DNA from: Coprothermobacterota bacterium
GTDB taxonomy: Bacteria > Caldisericota > JANLFM01
Length of the DNA: 45,088 nt
Direction: 5' to 3'
Assembly (NCBI GenBank): GCA_026389415.1
Contig: JAPLHX010000215.1
Span: 1 to 45,088, forward strand
Position numbers and translations under genes: made by a program. The notes beneath the pieces are model-generated. The model worked only from the letters and a program-made list of their open reading frames with translations, was not told the DNA's origin and did not search any database. This document shows, piece by piece, positions 25,751-33,304 of the stretch; the stretch's first letter is position 1; the number at the start of each line of letters is the position of its first letter.

Positions 25751-25774
25751 AGAGTGGGTTTTTCCCACTCTTTT
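25751..25774 (+). terminator. Terminator-like hairpin between the rimP promoter and rimP
   Basis: AGAGTGGG (25751-25758) and CCCACTCT (25764-25771) form a perfect eight-pair stem with a five-T loop, followed by TTT and further pyrimidines. It has the shape of a weak intrinsic terminator. It lies downstream of the predicted start of transcription, so it could end upstream read-through, attenuate the rimP operon, or both. Confidence 0.55.
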
Positions 25775-25786
25775 CCATTGGTATTT

Positions 25787-26233
25787 ATGGAAAAAATGCG
25801 ATTGGAACAAATTGAAAACGAAATCAAGCCGATTCTGGCAAAAGCCGGGTATCGTTTGTTGGATGTCGAGGTGCTTGCTGGAAGAGAACCAACCGTTCGT
25901 ATCGTAATATTTGCGCACAATGGTGTAGGTTTGGATGACTGCGCAAGAGCCTCACGCATGTTAGACCATACGATTGACCGTTTTTTTTACGGCCGATTCC
26001 ACCTGGAAGTATCCTCTCCTGGACTGGAGCGTCAATTTAAGCGCGAGGAAGAGTACGATCTTTTTCGGGGACAGCCGATTCGCTTGCTGCTACGAGAGCC
26101 TCTTGACGGAGAAGACACAATTGAAGGAATTCTTGATGGACTTCAGGAACAAGAAGTTCGACTGATAAAAAACGAAGGCTTCTTGCTGATTCCGATCGAA
26201 ACAATTCAAAAAGCACGGTTGGTTTTCCGATAA
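25787..26233 (+). CDS. rimP: Ribosome maturation factor RimP
   Basis: A 148-residue protein needed for assembly of the 30S subunit. The N-terminal domain shows the conserved RLLDVEVLAG and DDCARASRMLDHTID segments, and the SSPGLERQFKREEEY motif marks the linker into the C-terminal SH3-like domain. The start is uncertain: ATG 25787 and ATG 25796 are both in frame, and neither has a strong ribosome site. A GTG at 25754 would place the start inside the leader hairpin and is unlikely. It is the first gene of the rimP-nusA-ylxR-infB operon. Confidence 0.9.
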   Translation: MEKMRLEQIENEIKPILAKAGYRLLDVEVLAGREPTVRIVIFAHNGVGLDDCARASRMLDHTIDRFFYGRFHLEVSSPGLERQFKREEEYDLFRGQPIRLLLREPLDGEDTIEGILDGLQEQEVRLIKNEGFLLIPIETIQKARLVFR

Positions 26234-26249
26234 AGGAGGGAGGCACAAG

Positions 26250-27299
26250 ATGGCGTCCACCGAATCCAAGGATCTAATGTTGGCTTTGGACCAAATTGCG
26301 CGAGAAAAAAGAATTTCAAAAGAGTCCCTTTTGGAAGCGATTGCTTCGGCTTTGACATCTGCGGTAAAGAGGAATTTTGGCGGTACCCAAAACATTTCTG
26401 TGGAATTAAATGAAAAAACTGGCGTTTTCCGCGTACTCGCTAAAGTGGAAGTTGTACCCCAAGTTGAAAACAGATTCACACAAATCGCTTTGGCGGACGC
26501 ACGCAGGTTACAACTCGAGGTCGCAGTGGGAGATTGGATCGAGCAGGAAGTCACACCCAAGGATTTTGGACGTCTTGCTGCTCAGACAGCGAAGCAGGTT
26601 GTATTTCAGAAAATTAAGGAGGCGGAACGCGAAGCATCCTATGCAGAGTACGCGGATAAAGAAGGAGAAATGATCAATGGTACGATTCGCAGGAAAGAAG
26701 GCAACCAAGTCTACATTGATCTCGACGAGCGTTCCGAAGCGGCATTGCCTCCGAAAGAGCAGGTACCAGGAGAACGATACGAGATCGGCGGACGATATCG
26801 TGTTTATCTACAATCTGTACATAGAGGGATTCGCGGACCAGAGTTGATTGTATCCAGAGCAAATAAAGAGCTAGTTTTACGCCTCTTCGAGCTTGAAGTA
26901 CCAGAAATCTTCGAAGGTCGCGTGGAAATAAAGAGCATTGCCCGGGAGCCGGGATTGCGCAGCAAGATCGCGGTGGCGTCCCGCGAAGAAAAAATCGATC
27001 CCGTTGGGGCTTGTGTGGGTCCAAAAGGGATCCGAATTCAAGCGATTGTGCGAGAACTGCGAGGAGAACGAATTGATATCATCCGTTACTCACGAGATGT
27101 CAAAGAGTTTATAGCAAACGCACTCTCACCAGCCAAAATCAGTCACGTAGACTTAGAAGAAAAGAGCAAAACTGCAACGGTAGTTGTCCAAAGTGATCAG
27201 CTTTCCCTGGCTATTGGCAAAGAAGGGCAGAATGCCAGGCTCGCTGCTAAATTAACAAGCTGGAAAATTGATATTCAAGCCGAAGGGGATGCGCTGTGA
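26250..27299 (+). CDS. nusA: Transcription elongation/termination factor NusA
   Basis: A 349-residue protein that binds RNA polymerase and controls pausing and termination. Domain order is an N-terminal polymerase-binding domain (1-130), S1 (about 135-200, with INGTIRRKEG and YIDLDERSEAALP), then two KH domains (about 210-345, with VGACVGPKGIRIQAI and LAIGKEGQNARLAAKL). The C-terminal acidic repeats of proteobacterial NusA are absent, as in Firmicutes. A very strong AAAGGAGGGAGG ribosome site precedes the ATG. The stop overlaps the ylxR GTG by four bases. If the hairpin before rimP is an attenuator, NusA could act on its own operon; this is inference. Confidence 0.95.
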   Translation: MASTESKDLMLALDQIAREKRISKESLLEAIASALTSAVKRNFGGTQNISVELNEKTGVFRVLAKVEVVPQVENRFTQIALADARRLQLEVAVGDWIEQEVTPKDFGRLAAQTAKQVVFQKIKEAEREASYAEYADKEGEMINGTIRRKEGNQVYIDLDERSEAALPPKEQVPGERYEIGGRYRVYLQSVHRGIRGPELIVSRANKELVLRLFELEVPEIFEGRVEIKSIAREPGLRSKIAVASREEKIDPVGACVGPKGIRIQAIVRELRGERIDIIRYSRDVKEFIANALSPAKISHVDLEEKSKTATVVVQSDQLSLAIGKEGQNARLAAKLTSWKIDIQAEGDAL

Positions 27300-27493
27300 T
27301 CAAACGCTTGCCCTTGCGTACATGCGTTGGTTGTCAGAATCAATTTACCAAGCGAGAACTGATTCGCATCGTTCGAACTCCAGAAGAGACATGGCAATAC
27401 GACCCAACGGGAAAGGCAAACGGGCGCGGTTTGTATATCTGTCGCAACGCAAACTGTTTGGACAGGGCTCTTGGGAACAAGGCTGGTCCTTGA
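27296..27493 (+). CDS. ylxR: YlxR-family (DUF448) RNA-binding protein, short form
   Basis: A 65-residue protein with the YlxR motifs PLRTCVGC, KRELIRIVRTP and DPTGKANGRGLYIC. The family is usually 85-95 residues. Here the C-terminal helix that follows the second cysteine pair ends after RALGNKAGP. The GTG start overlaps the nusA stop, and infB follows after 20 bases. The ribosomal-like protein YlxQ (L7Ae family), normally between ylxR and infB in Firmicutes, is missing. The protein is thought to bind RNA or RnpA in other species, but its role here is unknown. No frameshifted continuation of the missing helix was found. Confidence 0.85.
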   Translation: MIKRLPLRTCVGCQNQFTKRELIRIVRTPEETWQYDPTGKANGRGLYICRNANCLDRALGNKAGP

Positions 27494-27513
27494 AGGCTGG
27501 CAGGAGGTATGAG

Positions 27514-29745
27514 ATGAACAAAATGCGAGTTTATGAGTTAGCGAAAAACCTAGGTATTACGAATACCCAAGTGCTTGAAATCCTGGAAAAACTTGGAGTG
27601 ATTGTAAAAAGTCACATCTCGACAGTCGAGGCTGATGCAGTGGAGAACGCGGAACGGTTTGTAAAGGACATGAAGCGTCTTGTACCCCCCACCACAGAAA
27701 TGACATCACCACCAAAAAAAGCTCAGTCTACCCCGTTACCCTCCGTACCCCCCAAATCTTTTTCTGCACCGTTTAAAGCAAAGCCGACGGAAAACAGTGC
27801 ACTTAAACCTATCCGCAGTGAAGAGAAAACTGCGGTTCCTGTGCTGCGGAAACCCCAAAAACTTGTAGAGAAACCGGTAGAGAAGGCAGCAGAGAAACCG
27901 GTAGAGAGGGCAGCAGAGAAACCGGTAGATAAGGTCACTTCCGGCACTGCGCTCACCTGTGAGCAGTTTTCTCTAGAGCATAAAGTGGATTTGGCCAAAG
28001 TGGTTGAGTTTCTATGGAAACAAGGGGAACTGGTTCGAGCAAACCAGCCTCTCAATCAGCATCAGCAAAGGGTATTGGCATCTCTTGGGCACCCAAGGCC
28101 GCCAATCATTATCACTTCCCCCACTGCCGTTCCAAGACGGCGTAAAGAGCCAAAAGCGCATCCCGTTCCAATGACTAAGAAACTGTCCGTAATTCCTGGA
28201 GCCCAACCAAAAGCAAAAACAATTACAATCGCTGAAGCGAAGAAACCGATGGTAGCTGCACCTATTGCAGAATTATTCACTAGACCGCCAGTAGTAACAG
28301 TGTTGGGACATGTTGATCATGGAAAAACCACTCTTTTAGATGCGATCCGCAAAACGACGGTAGCAGAAAAGGAGAGGGGAGGGATCACGCAAAAAATCGG
28401 TGCGTCCGAAATTATATTCAATGGACAAAAAATCGTTTTTATTGATACGCCTGGGCACGAGGCCTTCACGGCAATGCGTGCCCACGGAGCGCAGGTGACC
28501 GATATTGCCATCCTCGTCGTAGCCGCGGATGAAGGAGTCATGCCCCAGACGGTGGAAGCCTTAAATCATGCCAAGGCAGCGAAAGTCGCGATTATGGTTG
28601 GTGTCAATAAAATGGATAAAGAAGGAGCCAATATCGACAAGGTCAAGCAGCAATTGGCTGATCTCAGCCTCATCCCGGAAGAATGGGGCGGTGAGACAAT
28701 CTTCATTCCTCTTTCCGCTAAAAAGAGAGAAGGGATCGATCATCTGCTGGAGATGATTATCCTTCTGGCGGAACTGCTCGAACTGAAAGCCCCCCATGCA
28801 GTTCCGGCGAAGGGAACCGTGATTGAAGCGCATGTGGACAAAGGAATGGGTCCGATGGCGGATGTAATCGTACAGGAAGGTATCCTTCGGTTAGGCGATT
28901 ATGTCCAATTTGGTTTCACCGGAGGAAAAATCCGAATCATGCTGGATGTCAAGGGGAATCGGATCAAAGAGGCAGGTCCCTCCACTCCAGTCGAATTAAT
29001 TGGCCTGGAGGAAGTTCCTTTACCAGGTGAGACATTTGAAGCGGTAAAAGAATATCGCTCAATTAAACGGTTGGGAGCTAAAGCGTCCAACCCGCTGGCG
29101 CGCAAAACTGCTGAGAACATTCTGCATGATATTAGTCTCGATAAGCTGAATTTGATCTTTAAAGCGGATACCCAAGGCAGTTTGGATGCAATCAAGGTTG
29201 CCGTAAGGCGAATTCCAGCACCGGATATTCAAATGGAACCGATACATTTTGGCGTAGGAGCCATATCAGAGTCAGATATCGTACTTGCATCCATTACGCA
29301 ATCGATCGTGTTCGGCTTCAATGTGAGAGCCGACGCTATGGCGAAAAAGGCGGCAGAGAAAGAGAAAGTGGATGTTCGGACATTCGATCTCATCTATGAA
29401 TTGGTTACGGATCTGGAGAGTTGCTTGCGTGGAAAGTGCGAACCCCGGCTAGAAGAAAAACCGCTGGGCGAAGCGGTGGTGCGGCAGGTCTTCCGGATTA
29501 CAAAACTTGGGTTGATCGCAGGGTCCTATGTACAAGAAGGAAAGGTTGTTCGAAATGCCAAGGCTCGCATAATACGCAACAACATCGTTGTTGGGGAAAC
29601 AAAGGTTACATCTCTTAGAAGGTTCAAAGAGGATGTCAGAGAGGTTCTGACAAACTTCGAGTGTGGGATTGGTCTGGAAAAAAACGCTGACCTGCAAGTA
29701 GGAGACATTTTGGAGATCTACGTCATCGAGGAAGTGCAAAAGTGA
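27514..29745 (+). CDS. infB: Translation initiation factor IF-2
   Basis: A 743-residue GTPase that brings fMet-tRNA to the ribosome. The N-terminal IF2_N helix-turn region (MRVYELAKNLGITNTQVLEIL) is followed by a basic, proline-rich linker with an EKPVEKAA repeat. A second IF2_N-like segment lies near 150-190 (CEQFSLEHKVDLAKVVEFLWKQ type). The G domain starts near residue 264 with GHVDHGKTT and continues with DTPGHEAF and NKMD. Domains II-IV follow. AGGAGG six bases before the ATG at 27514 fixes the start; the longer open frame upstream covers ylxR and is not conserved. The stop overlaps the next gene by four bases. Confidence 0.96.
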   Translation: MNKMRVYELAKNLGITNTQVLEILEKLGVIVKSHISTVEADAVENAERFVKDMKRLVPPTTEMTSPPKKAQSTPLPSVPPKSFSAPFKAKPTENSALKPIRSEEKTAVPVLRKPQKLVEKPVEKAAEKPVERAAEKPVDKVTSGTALTCEQFSLEHKVDLAKVVEFLWKQGELVRANQPLNQHQQRVLASLGHPRPPIIITSPTAVPRRRKEPKAHPVPMTKKLSVIPGAQPKAKTITIAEAKKPMVAAPIAELFTRPPVVTVLGHVDHGKTTLLDAIRKTTVAEKERGGITQKIGASEIIFNGQKIVFIDTPGHEAFTAMRAHGAQVTDIAILVVAADEGVMPQTVEALNHAKAAKVAIMVGVNKMDKEGANIDKVKQQLADLSLIPEEWGGETIFIPLSAKKREGIDHLLEMIILLAELLELKAPHAVPAKGTVIEAHVDKGMGPMADVIVQEGILRLGDYVQFGFTGGKIRIMLDVKGNRIKEAGPSTPVELIGLEEVPLPGETFEAVKEYRSIKRLGAKASNPLARKTAENILHDISLDKLNLIFKADTQGSLDAIKVAVRRIPAPDIQMEPIHFGVGAISESDIVLASITQSIVFGFNVRADAMAKKAAEKEKVDVRTFDLIYELVTDLESCLRGKCEPRLEEKPLGEAVVRQVFRITKLGLIAGSYVQEGKVVRNAKARIIRNNIVVGETKVTSLRRFKEDVREVLTNFECGIGLEKNADLQVGDILEIYVIEEVQK
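27868..27933 (+). repeat. Short tandem repeat inside infB
   Basis: About 2.7 copies of a 24-base unit encode EKPVEKAA, EKPVERAA and EKPVDK. It lies in the disordered linker between the IF2_N segments, keeps the reading frame, and could vary in copy number between strains. Confidence 0.8.
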
Positions 29746-30020
29746 TTGGTTGGGGAAGTTGCGCAATCCTTATTCCGATGAGCCATTCGCTAAAAGAAAA
29801 AAGGCAGGTATTGCAACGGTTGATTACCCTGATGCGCAAACAGTTCAACGTATCCATTGCGGAAACGGAAGGACAGGACACATGGCAGCGATCCAGACTG
29901 GAAATCGCACTTGTTGGTACAAGCGAAACACTAGTCCGTGATGCCTTTCAGTCTATCCACCGTTTCCTAGAATCGAACTTGGAGATTACGGTTCTAAGCT
30001 TGGAAATACAGGTATTGTAA
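29742..30020 (+). CDS. ylxP: DUF503 (YlxP-like) protein
   Basis: A 92-residue protein with the DUF503 pattern: a first strand (GWGSCAILIPMSHSLKEKRQVL) followed by helices and a final L-E-I-x-V-L strand. The family forms a small alpha-beta fold of unknown function. It almost always lies between infB and rbfA in Firmicutes and relatives, as here. The GTG start overlaps the infB stop by four bases, and the rbfA ATG follows its TAA directly. Co-location suggests a part in ribosome assembly or initiation. Confidence 0.88.
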   Translation: MIGWGSCAILIPMSHSLKEKRQVLQRLITLMRKQFNVSIAETEGQDTWQRSRLEIALVGTSETLVRDAFQSIHRFLESNLEITVLSLEIQVL

Positions 30021-30383
30021 ATGCAACCCTTGCGAGTGGAGCGCATGAAAGCATTGATTCGTCAAGAAATGGCCAGTCTCCTGCAGAAGGAGTTAAAGGA
30101 TCCATGGATCGGTTTCGTGACATTAACACGGGTTGAAGTTTCTCCTGATGCTCGCAACGCTAATTTGTTCTTTTCGGTACTCGGGAGCGAGGAACAGATC
30201 CAGCAATCCATGCAAGGGTTGGAAAGGGCTAAGGGATTTATCCAACATCGAATCGCACAGGTAGTGCAGGGGAGGCATTCACCTCAGATACACATCCAAT
30301 ATGATCCTTCTCTTGCGTATTCCGAAAGGGTACAGACTCTTTTGAAGAAGATTGAGGAGGAAAAGCCTCAGGGTGAATCTTAA
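30021..30383 (+). CDS. rbfA: Ribosome-binding factor A
   Basis: A 120-residue KH-like protein needed for 16S rRNA maturation. The N-terminal RVERMKALIRQEMASLLQKELKDP, the TRVEVSPDARNANLFFSV strand pair and the C-terminal YDPSLAYSERVQTLLKKIEEE are typical of the family. The ATG abuts the DUF503 stop. The 3' end contains a GAGGAGG site that serves the overlapping nrnA gene. Confidence 0.93.
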   Translation: MQPLRVERMKALIRQEMASLLQKELKDPWIGFVTLTRVEVSPDARNANLFFSVLGSEEQIQQSMQGLERAKGFIQHRIAQVVQGRHSPQIHIQYDPSLAYSERVQTLLKKIEEEKPQGES

Positions 30384-31311
30384 AGAACTGATCGAGCGGT
30401 ATCAGCGCTTTTTGATTACATCCCATACCAGTCCCGATGGAGATGCCCTTGGCTCTTGCCTTGGTTTGGATCAATGGCTTCAAGAGCAGGGAAAGCAAAG
30501 CGCCATCATACTTTCGGAACTACCCCAACGAGAATTCCCCCTCCCTGGTTTGGACCGAATTCTTAGTCTCCCTCCATGGAGGAACAACTTTGCATTGTTC
30601 GTACTGGACTCCTCCGAGCCGGAACGCATCGGTAACGATTTGGCCGGGATGTCATCATATATCGTAAATATCGATCATCACCCAACCAATAGTCTATTCG
30701 GCGATTGGCAAGTTGTGGATGCAGGCGCTTCCTCAACCGCAGAGATCCTGACAACCATGATTTCCCGGGAATTTACGATCTCCCGCAGTTGCGCACAATG
30801 CTTCTATTACGGGATACTGGCGGATACAGGGGGATTTCGTTTTGGCAATACCTCTGCCCGCGCATTGAAAGCGGCTTCGCTATTGGTGGACTGTGGAGCT
30901 CAACCAGAAATGGCCGCCAAATCGTTCTTCTCTACTTTGTCCTCTTTTGATCTGAAATTACTCGGGCAAGCCCTGCTACAACAAGTTTATGAAGAACCGA
31001 TTGCCTGGACCATTTTGCCTTTCTGGAGCGGAATCAGTGCCAGTATTGACACCGATTTCATCATGAACATTTGGCGGCAGTGGTCAGTACCCTACATTTA
31101 CATACTGTTTAAGGAAATTGAGCCGGGTCTATACAAAGTCAGTATGCGCAGCGACGGTTCCATCGATCTTTCCGCCATCGCCCAACAGTTCGGTGGTGGC
31201 GGACACAAAGCTGCCAGTGGTTGCACGATGCAAGGATCATGGATAGAAGTGCGCTCCCGTTTGGTCGATGCTATTCGGCGAGCAATCCAAGATGGAAAAC
31301 GGATTTCTTAA
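30373..31311 (+). CDS. nrnA: Bifunctional oligoribonuclease / pAp phosphatase, NrnA type
   Basis: A 312-residue DHH/DHHA1 phosphoesterase that degrades nano-RNAs and dephosphorylates 3'-phosphoadenosine 5'-phosphate. The DHH domain shows SPDGDALGS, LDSSEPER, NIDHHPTN and LADTGGFRFGNT. The DHHA1 domain ends with GGGGHKAASG. The GTG at 30373 was chosen because the N-terminus KELIERYQRFLITSHTSPDGD is typical; a GAGGAGG site lies 12 bases upstream, and TTG 30352 is an alternative. It overlaps rbfA by 11 bases. In many Firmicutes this gene sits between rbfA and truB. Confidence 0.92.
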   Translation: MNLKELIERYQRFLITSHTSPDGDALGSCLGLDQWLQEQGKQSAIILSELPQREFPLPGLDRILSLPPWRNNFALFVLDSSEPERIGNDLAGMSSYIVNIDHHPTNSLFGDWQVVDAGASSTAEILTTMISREFTISRSCAQCFYYGILADTGGFRFGNTSARALKAASLLVDCGAQPEMAAKSFFSTLSSFDLKLLGQALLQQVYEEPIAWTILPFWSGISASIDTDFIMNIWRQWSVPYIYILFKEIEPGLYKVSMRSDGSIDLSAIAQQFGGGGHKAASGCTMQGSWIEVRSRLVDAIRRAIQDGKRIS

Positions 31312-32152
31312 TCTGCTCAAACCCACCGGAATGACGTCATTCGATGTCATCCGATTTCTTCGCAGACAATTGCCATTTGGCAAATTCGGTCATTCCGGCA
31401 CGTTGGATTTGGCCGCTAGCGGTGTATTGGTGATTGCTTGCGGAGCGGCTACCAAGATCTTACCATTCCTGTCCAGCGAGAAATGTTACGTGTTCAGCGT
31501 GATATTTGGCTTGGAAACGGAAACTGGCGATTTATGGGGTCGAATCATGAAGCACAAAGAGATGAAAGTCAGTCGATCTCAGATCGAAAACCTGCTTCCA
31601 CAAATGATTGGGCAAATAGAGCTTCCGGTGCCGCTTTTTTCCGCCAAGCACTGGCACGGACAGCGCATGTACCAATGGGCAATACAAAATCAAACACTGA
31701 ACTATCAACCAAAACAAGCGATCCAAGTGTACGAACTGACGTTGCTCGATCTCAACTCGGGACCCCCCACCACAGCTCGCCTGAGAATGCGCTGCTCGCA
31801 TGGGACTTATGTCCGCGCTATGGCACAGAGAATAGGATCACTGCTACAAGGATCTGCTTGTGCTGGGTTCCTCATTCGTACACAATCGGGTTCCTTCGCA
31901 TTAAGCCAGTCACAACCATTGTCAGAAATTGCGCTAGGTCTGGCAAAGTGGATCGATGTAAAAGAAGCGTTAACCCATCTGCCCTGTGTAGTGTTACCGG
32001 ATCGCTGGCTTAGAAACTTTGTCAATGGCCAACCGGTTACATGGCCTGAGACCCGAGCCAATTTGGTATCTGTGACGGATCGGGGAGGACAGTTCCTCGG
32101 TATGGGGCGAATATACGAATCCTTGCTGAAAGCAGAGCGTTTGTACCGGTGA
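31292..32152 (+). CDS. truB: tRNA pseudouridine-55 synthase
   Basis: A 286-residue enzyme that isomerises U55 in the tRNA T-loop. The start NGFLNLLKPTGMTSFDVI and the catalytic aspartate in GHSGTLDLAASGVLVI are clear. The conserved KCYVFSVIFGLETETGD region and the RMRCSHGTYVRA motif follow. The C-terminal part resembles a shortened PUA-like extension. The ATG at 31292 lies 20 bases inside nrnA and is chosen by family alignment; no strong ribosome site is visible, so it is probably coupled to nrnA. The stop overlaps the ribF GTG by four bases. Confidence 0.93.
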   Translation: MENGFLNLLKPTGMTSFDVIRFLRRQLPFGKFGHSGTLDLAASGVLVIACGAATKILPFLSSEKCYVFSVIFGLETETGDLWGRIMKHKEMKVSRSQIENLLPQMIGQIELPVPLFSAKHWHGQRMYQWAIQNQTLNYQPKQAIQVYELTLLDLNSGPPTTARLRMRCSHGTYVRAMAQRIGSLLQGSACAGFLIRTQSGSFALSQSQPLSEIALGLAKWIDVKEALTHLPCVVLPDRWLRNFVNGQPVTWPETRANLVSVTDRGGQFLGMGRIYESLLKAERLYR

Positions 32153-32910
32153 AGATAGTCGTCCTTCCGCCCGGAATAGGGGAAATGCCCTCCGCGTTGG
32201 GAATCGGAGTTTTCGATGGGCTGCATTTAGCTCACCGTATTCTCCTGGCGCAAACAATCGCGTTAGCGCGCGAACGCAATCTGAACCCTGCGGTTTTTAC
32301 TTTTGATCCTCCACCGCCTCTATATTTTCACCAACCTGGATATCGGTTGATCTCCACGCTCGAGGAGAAAATAAGTGCCCTAGAACAACTGAAGATCGAA
32401 ACTCTTTTCCTACAACGCTTTAGCCAGACATTCGCAGCGTTTACCCCCAGACAGTTTTTCAATTGGTTGATTGAAAAAACGCAGGCACAAGCGTTGTTGG
32501 TTGGCCAGAATTTTGGCTTCGGCGGAAATCGCCTAGGGAATGCGGATCTCTTGAAGGAATTCGGAGAATCGCAAGGGGTAGAAGTCAATATTCTGCCATT
32601 GTTAAAAAACCAACTAGGACTCAGCATTTCCTCCACTCTCATCAGGAGCTTATTGGAGAAAGGAAAGATTGAAGAAGCGAATCATCTTCTCTGTCAGCCA
32701 TTTTCTGCACGTTTCCAATTTACAAATCATGGGTATTTTATTTCGATAGACTCAGAAAAAATCCTTCCACCGACAGGATGGTACCAGGGATTTGTAGAAG
32801 AGAAGGATCCCATCGTTTTCCAGCTGGAGTGTGACCGGATTCTTTGGTCCCAGAGTCTCCAACCTTACGAAAACGGTCTCGTACGAATAGTTTTTCTATC
32901 ACACCTCTAA
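32149..32910 (+). CDS. ribF: RibF-like FAD synthetase lacking a recognisable flavokinase motif
   Basis: A 253-residue protein, against about 310 for normal bifunctional RibF. The N-terminal FMN adenylyltransferase domain is present: GVFDGLHLAHR, VFTFDPPP, VGQNFGFGGNRLG and SISSTLIRSLL. The C-terminal riboflavin kinase domain is shrunken to about 70 residues. It lacks the GRxxGxPTAN substrate motif, although the segment ILPPTGWYQGFVEE resembles its central barrel strand. FMN synthesis by this protein is therefore doubtful, and another kinase would be needed. The GTG overlaps the truB stop. No frameshift restores the missing motif in the 120 bases before rpsO. Confidence 0.85.
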   Translation: MKIVVLPPGIGEMPSALGIGVFDGLHLAHRILLAQTIALARERNLNPAVFTFDPPPPLYFHQPGYRLISTLEEKISALEQLKIETLFLQRFSQTFAAFTPRQFFNWLIEKTQAQALLVGQNFGFGGNRLGNADLLKEFGESQGVEVNILPLLKNQLGLSISSTLIRSLLEKGKIEEANHLLCQPFSARFQFTNHGYFISIDSEKILPPTGWYQGFVEEKDPIVFQLECDRILWSQSLQPYENGLVRIVFLSHL

Positions 32911-32915
32911 CCAGC

Positions 32916-32944
32916 TTTACCGCTGATACAGCCTGTGATAAGAT
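32916..32944 (+). promoter_or_regulatory. Extended -10 promoter for rpsO
   Basis: TTTACC (32916-32921) and TAAGAT (32939-32944) are separated by 17 bases. The -10 is preceded by TGTGA, a TRTGn extension. Transcription should start near 32951, giving a leader of about 80 bases before the rpsO start. Confidence 0.65.
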
Positions 32945-32960
32945 GACTGAACCCTTTACT

Positions 32961-32984
32961 GGGGAATAGCTTCCCTCGAGCTAT
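32961..32984 (+). promoter_or_regulatory. Candidate pseudoknot in the rpsO leader
   Basis: GGGGAA (32961-32966) can pair with TTCCCT (32971-32976), and the four-base loop TAGC (32967-32970) can pair with GCTA (32980-32983). The result is an H-type pseudoknot. A simple alternative hairpin, ATAGCT (32966-32971) with AGCTAT (32979-32984), competes with it. Leaders of rpsO are known to bind S15 and repress their own translation, so an autoregulatory role is plausible. Confidence 0.45.
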
Positions 32985-33030
32985 CGACCCGGTTCAGGGA
33001 ATAAATGCACAGAGCGAACAGGAGGGGCCA

Positions 33031-33300
33031 TTGACTCTCTCGAAAGAACAGAAAGAGGCAATTATCAAGGAATTCCAGATTCACGATCTGGATACGGGTT
33101 CGCCCGAAGTACAAGTAGCTATTCTCACTGAACGGATCAATACCCTGACGGAGCACTTGAGGCTGCACGCGAAGGATCATCATTCGCGTCGCGGCTTGCT
33201 CAAGATGGTTGGGGAGCGGAGGCGCTTGCTGAATTATCTGAAGCGACAATCTGTCGAACGGTACAACAACGTGATAAAAACGTTGGGACTAAGGAAATAA
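33031..33300 (+). CDS. rpsO: 30S ribosomal protein S15
   Basis: An 89-residue four-helix protein that binds 16S rRNA early in assembly. DTGSPEVQVAILTERI, HAKDHHSRRGLLKMVGERRRLLNYLK and the C-terminal YNNVIKTLGLRK are diagnostic. Translation starts at a TTG with an AGGAGGGG ribosome site five bases upstream. It has its own promoter and a structured leader, and pnp follows after four bases, the usual rpsO-pnp pair. Confidence 0.97.
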   Translation: MTLSKEQKEAIIKEFQIHDLDTGSPEVQVAILTERINTLTEHLRLHAKDHHSRRGLLKMVGERRRLLNYLKRQSVERYNNVIKTLGLRK

Positions 33301-33304
33301 GCAT

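Noticed and set aside
27268..27513. Upstream extension of the infB frame
   Set aside because: It covers ylxR and the end of nusA in another frame, is not conserved in IF-2, and a strong AGGAGG marks the start at 27514.
32947..32997. Inverted repeat CTGAACC / GGTTCAG around the rpsO leader hairpin
   Set aside because: The 5' arm starts upstream of the predicted transcription start, so it could pair fully only in read-through RNA; kept out of the feature list.
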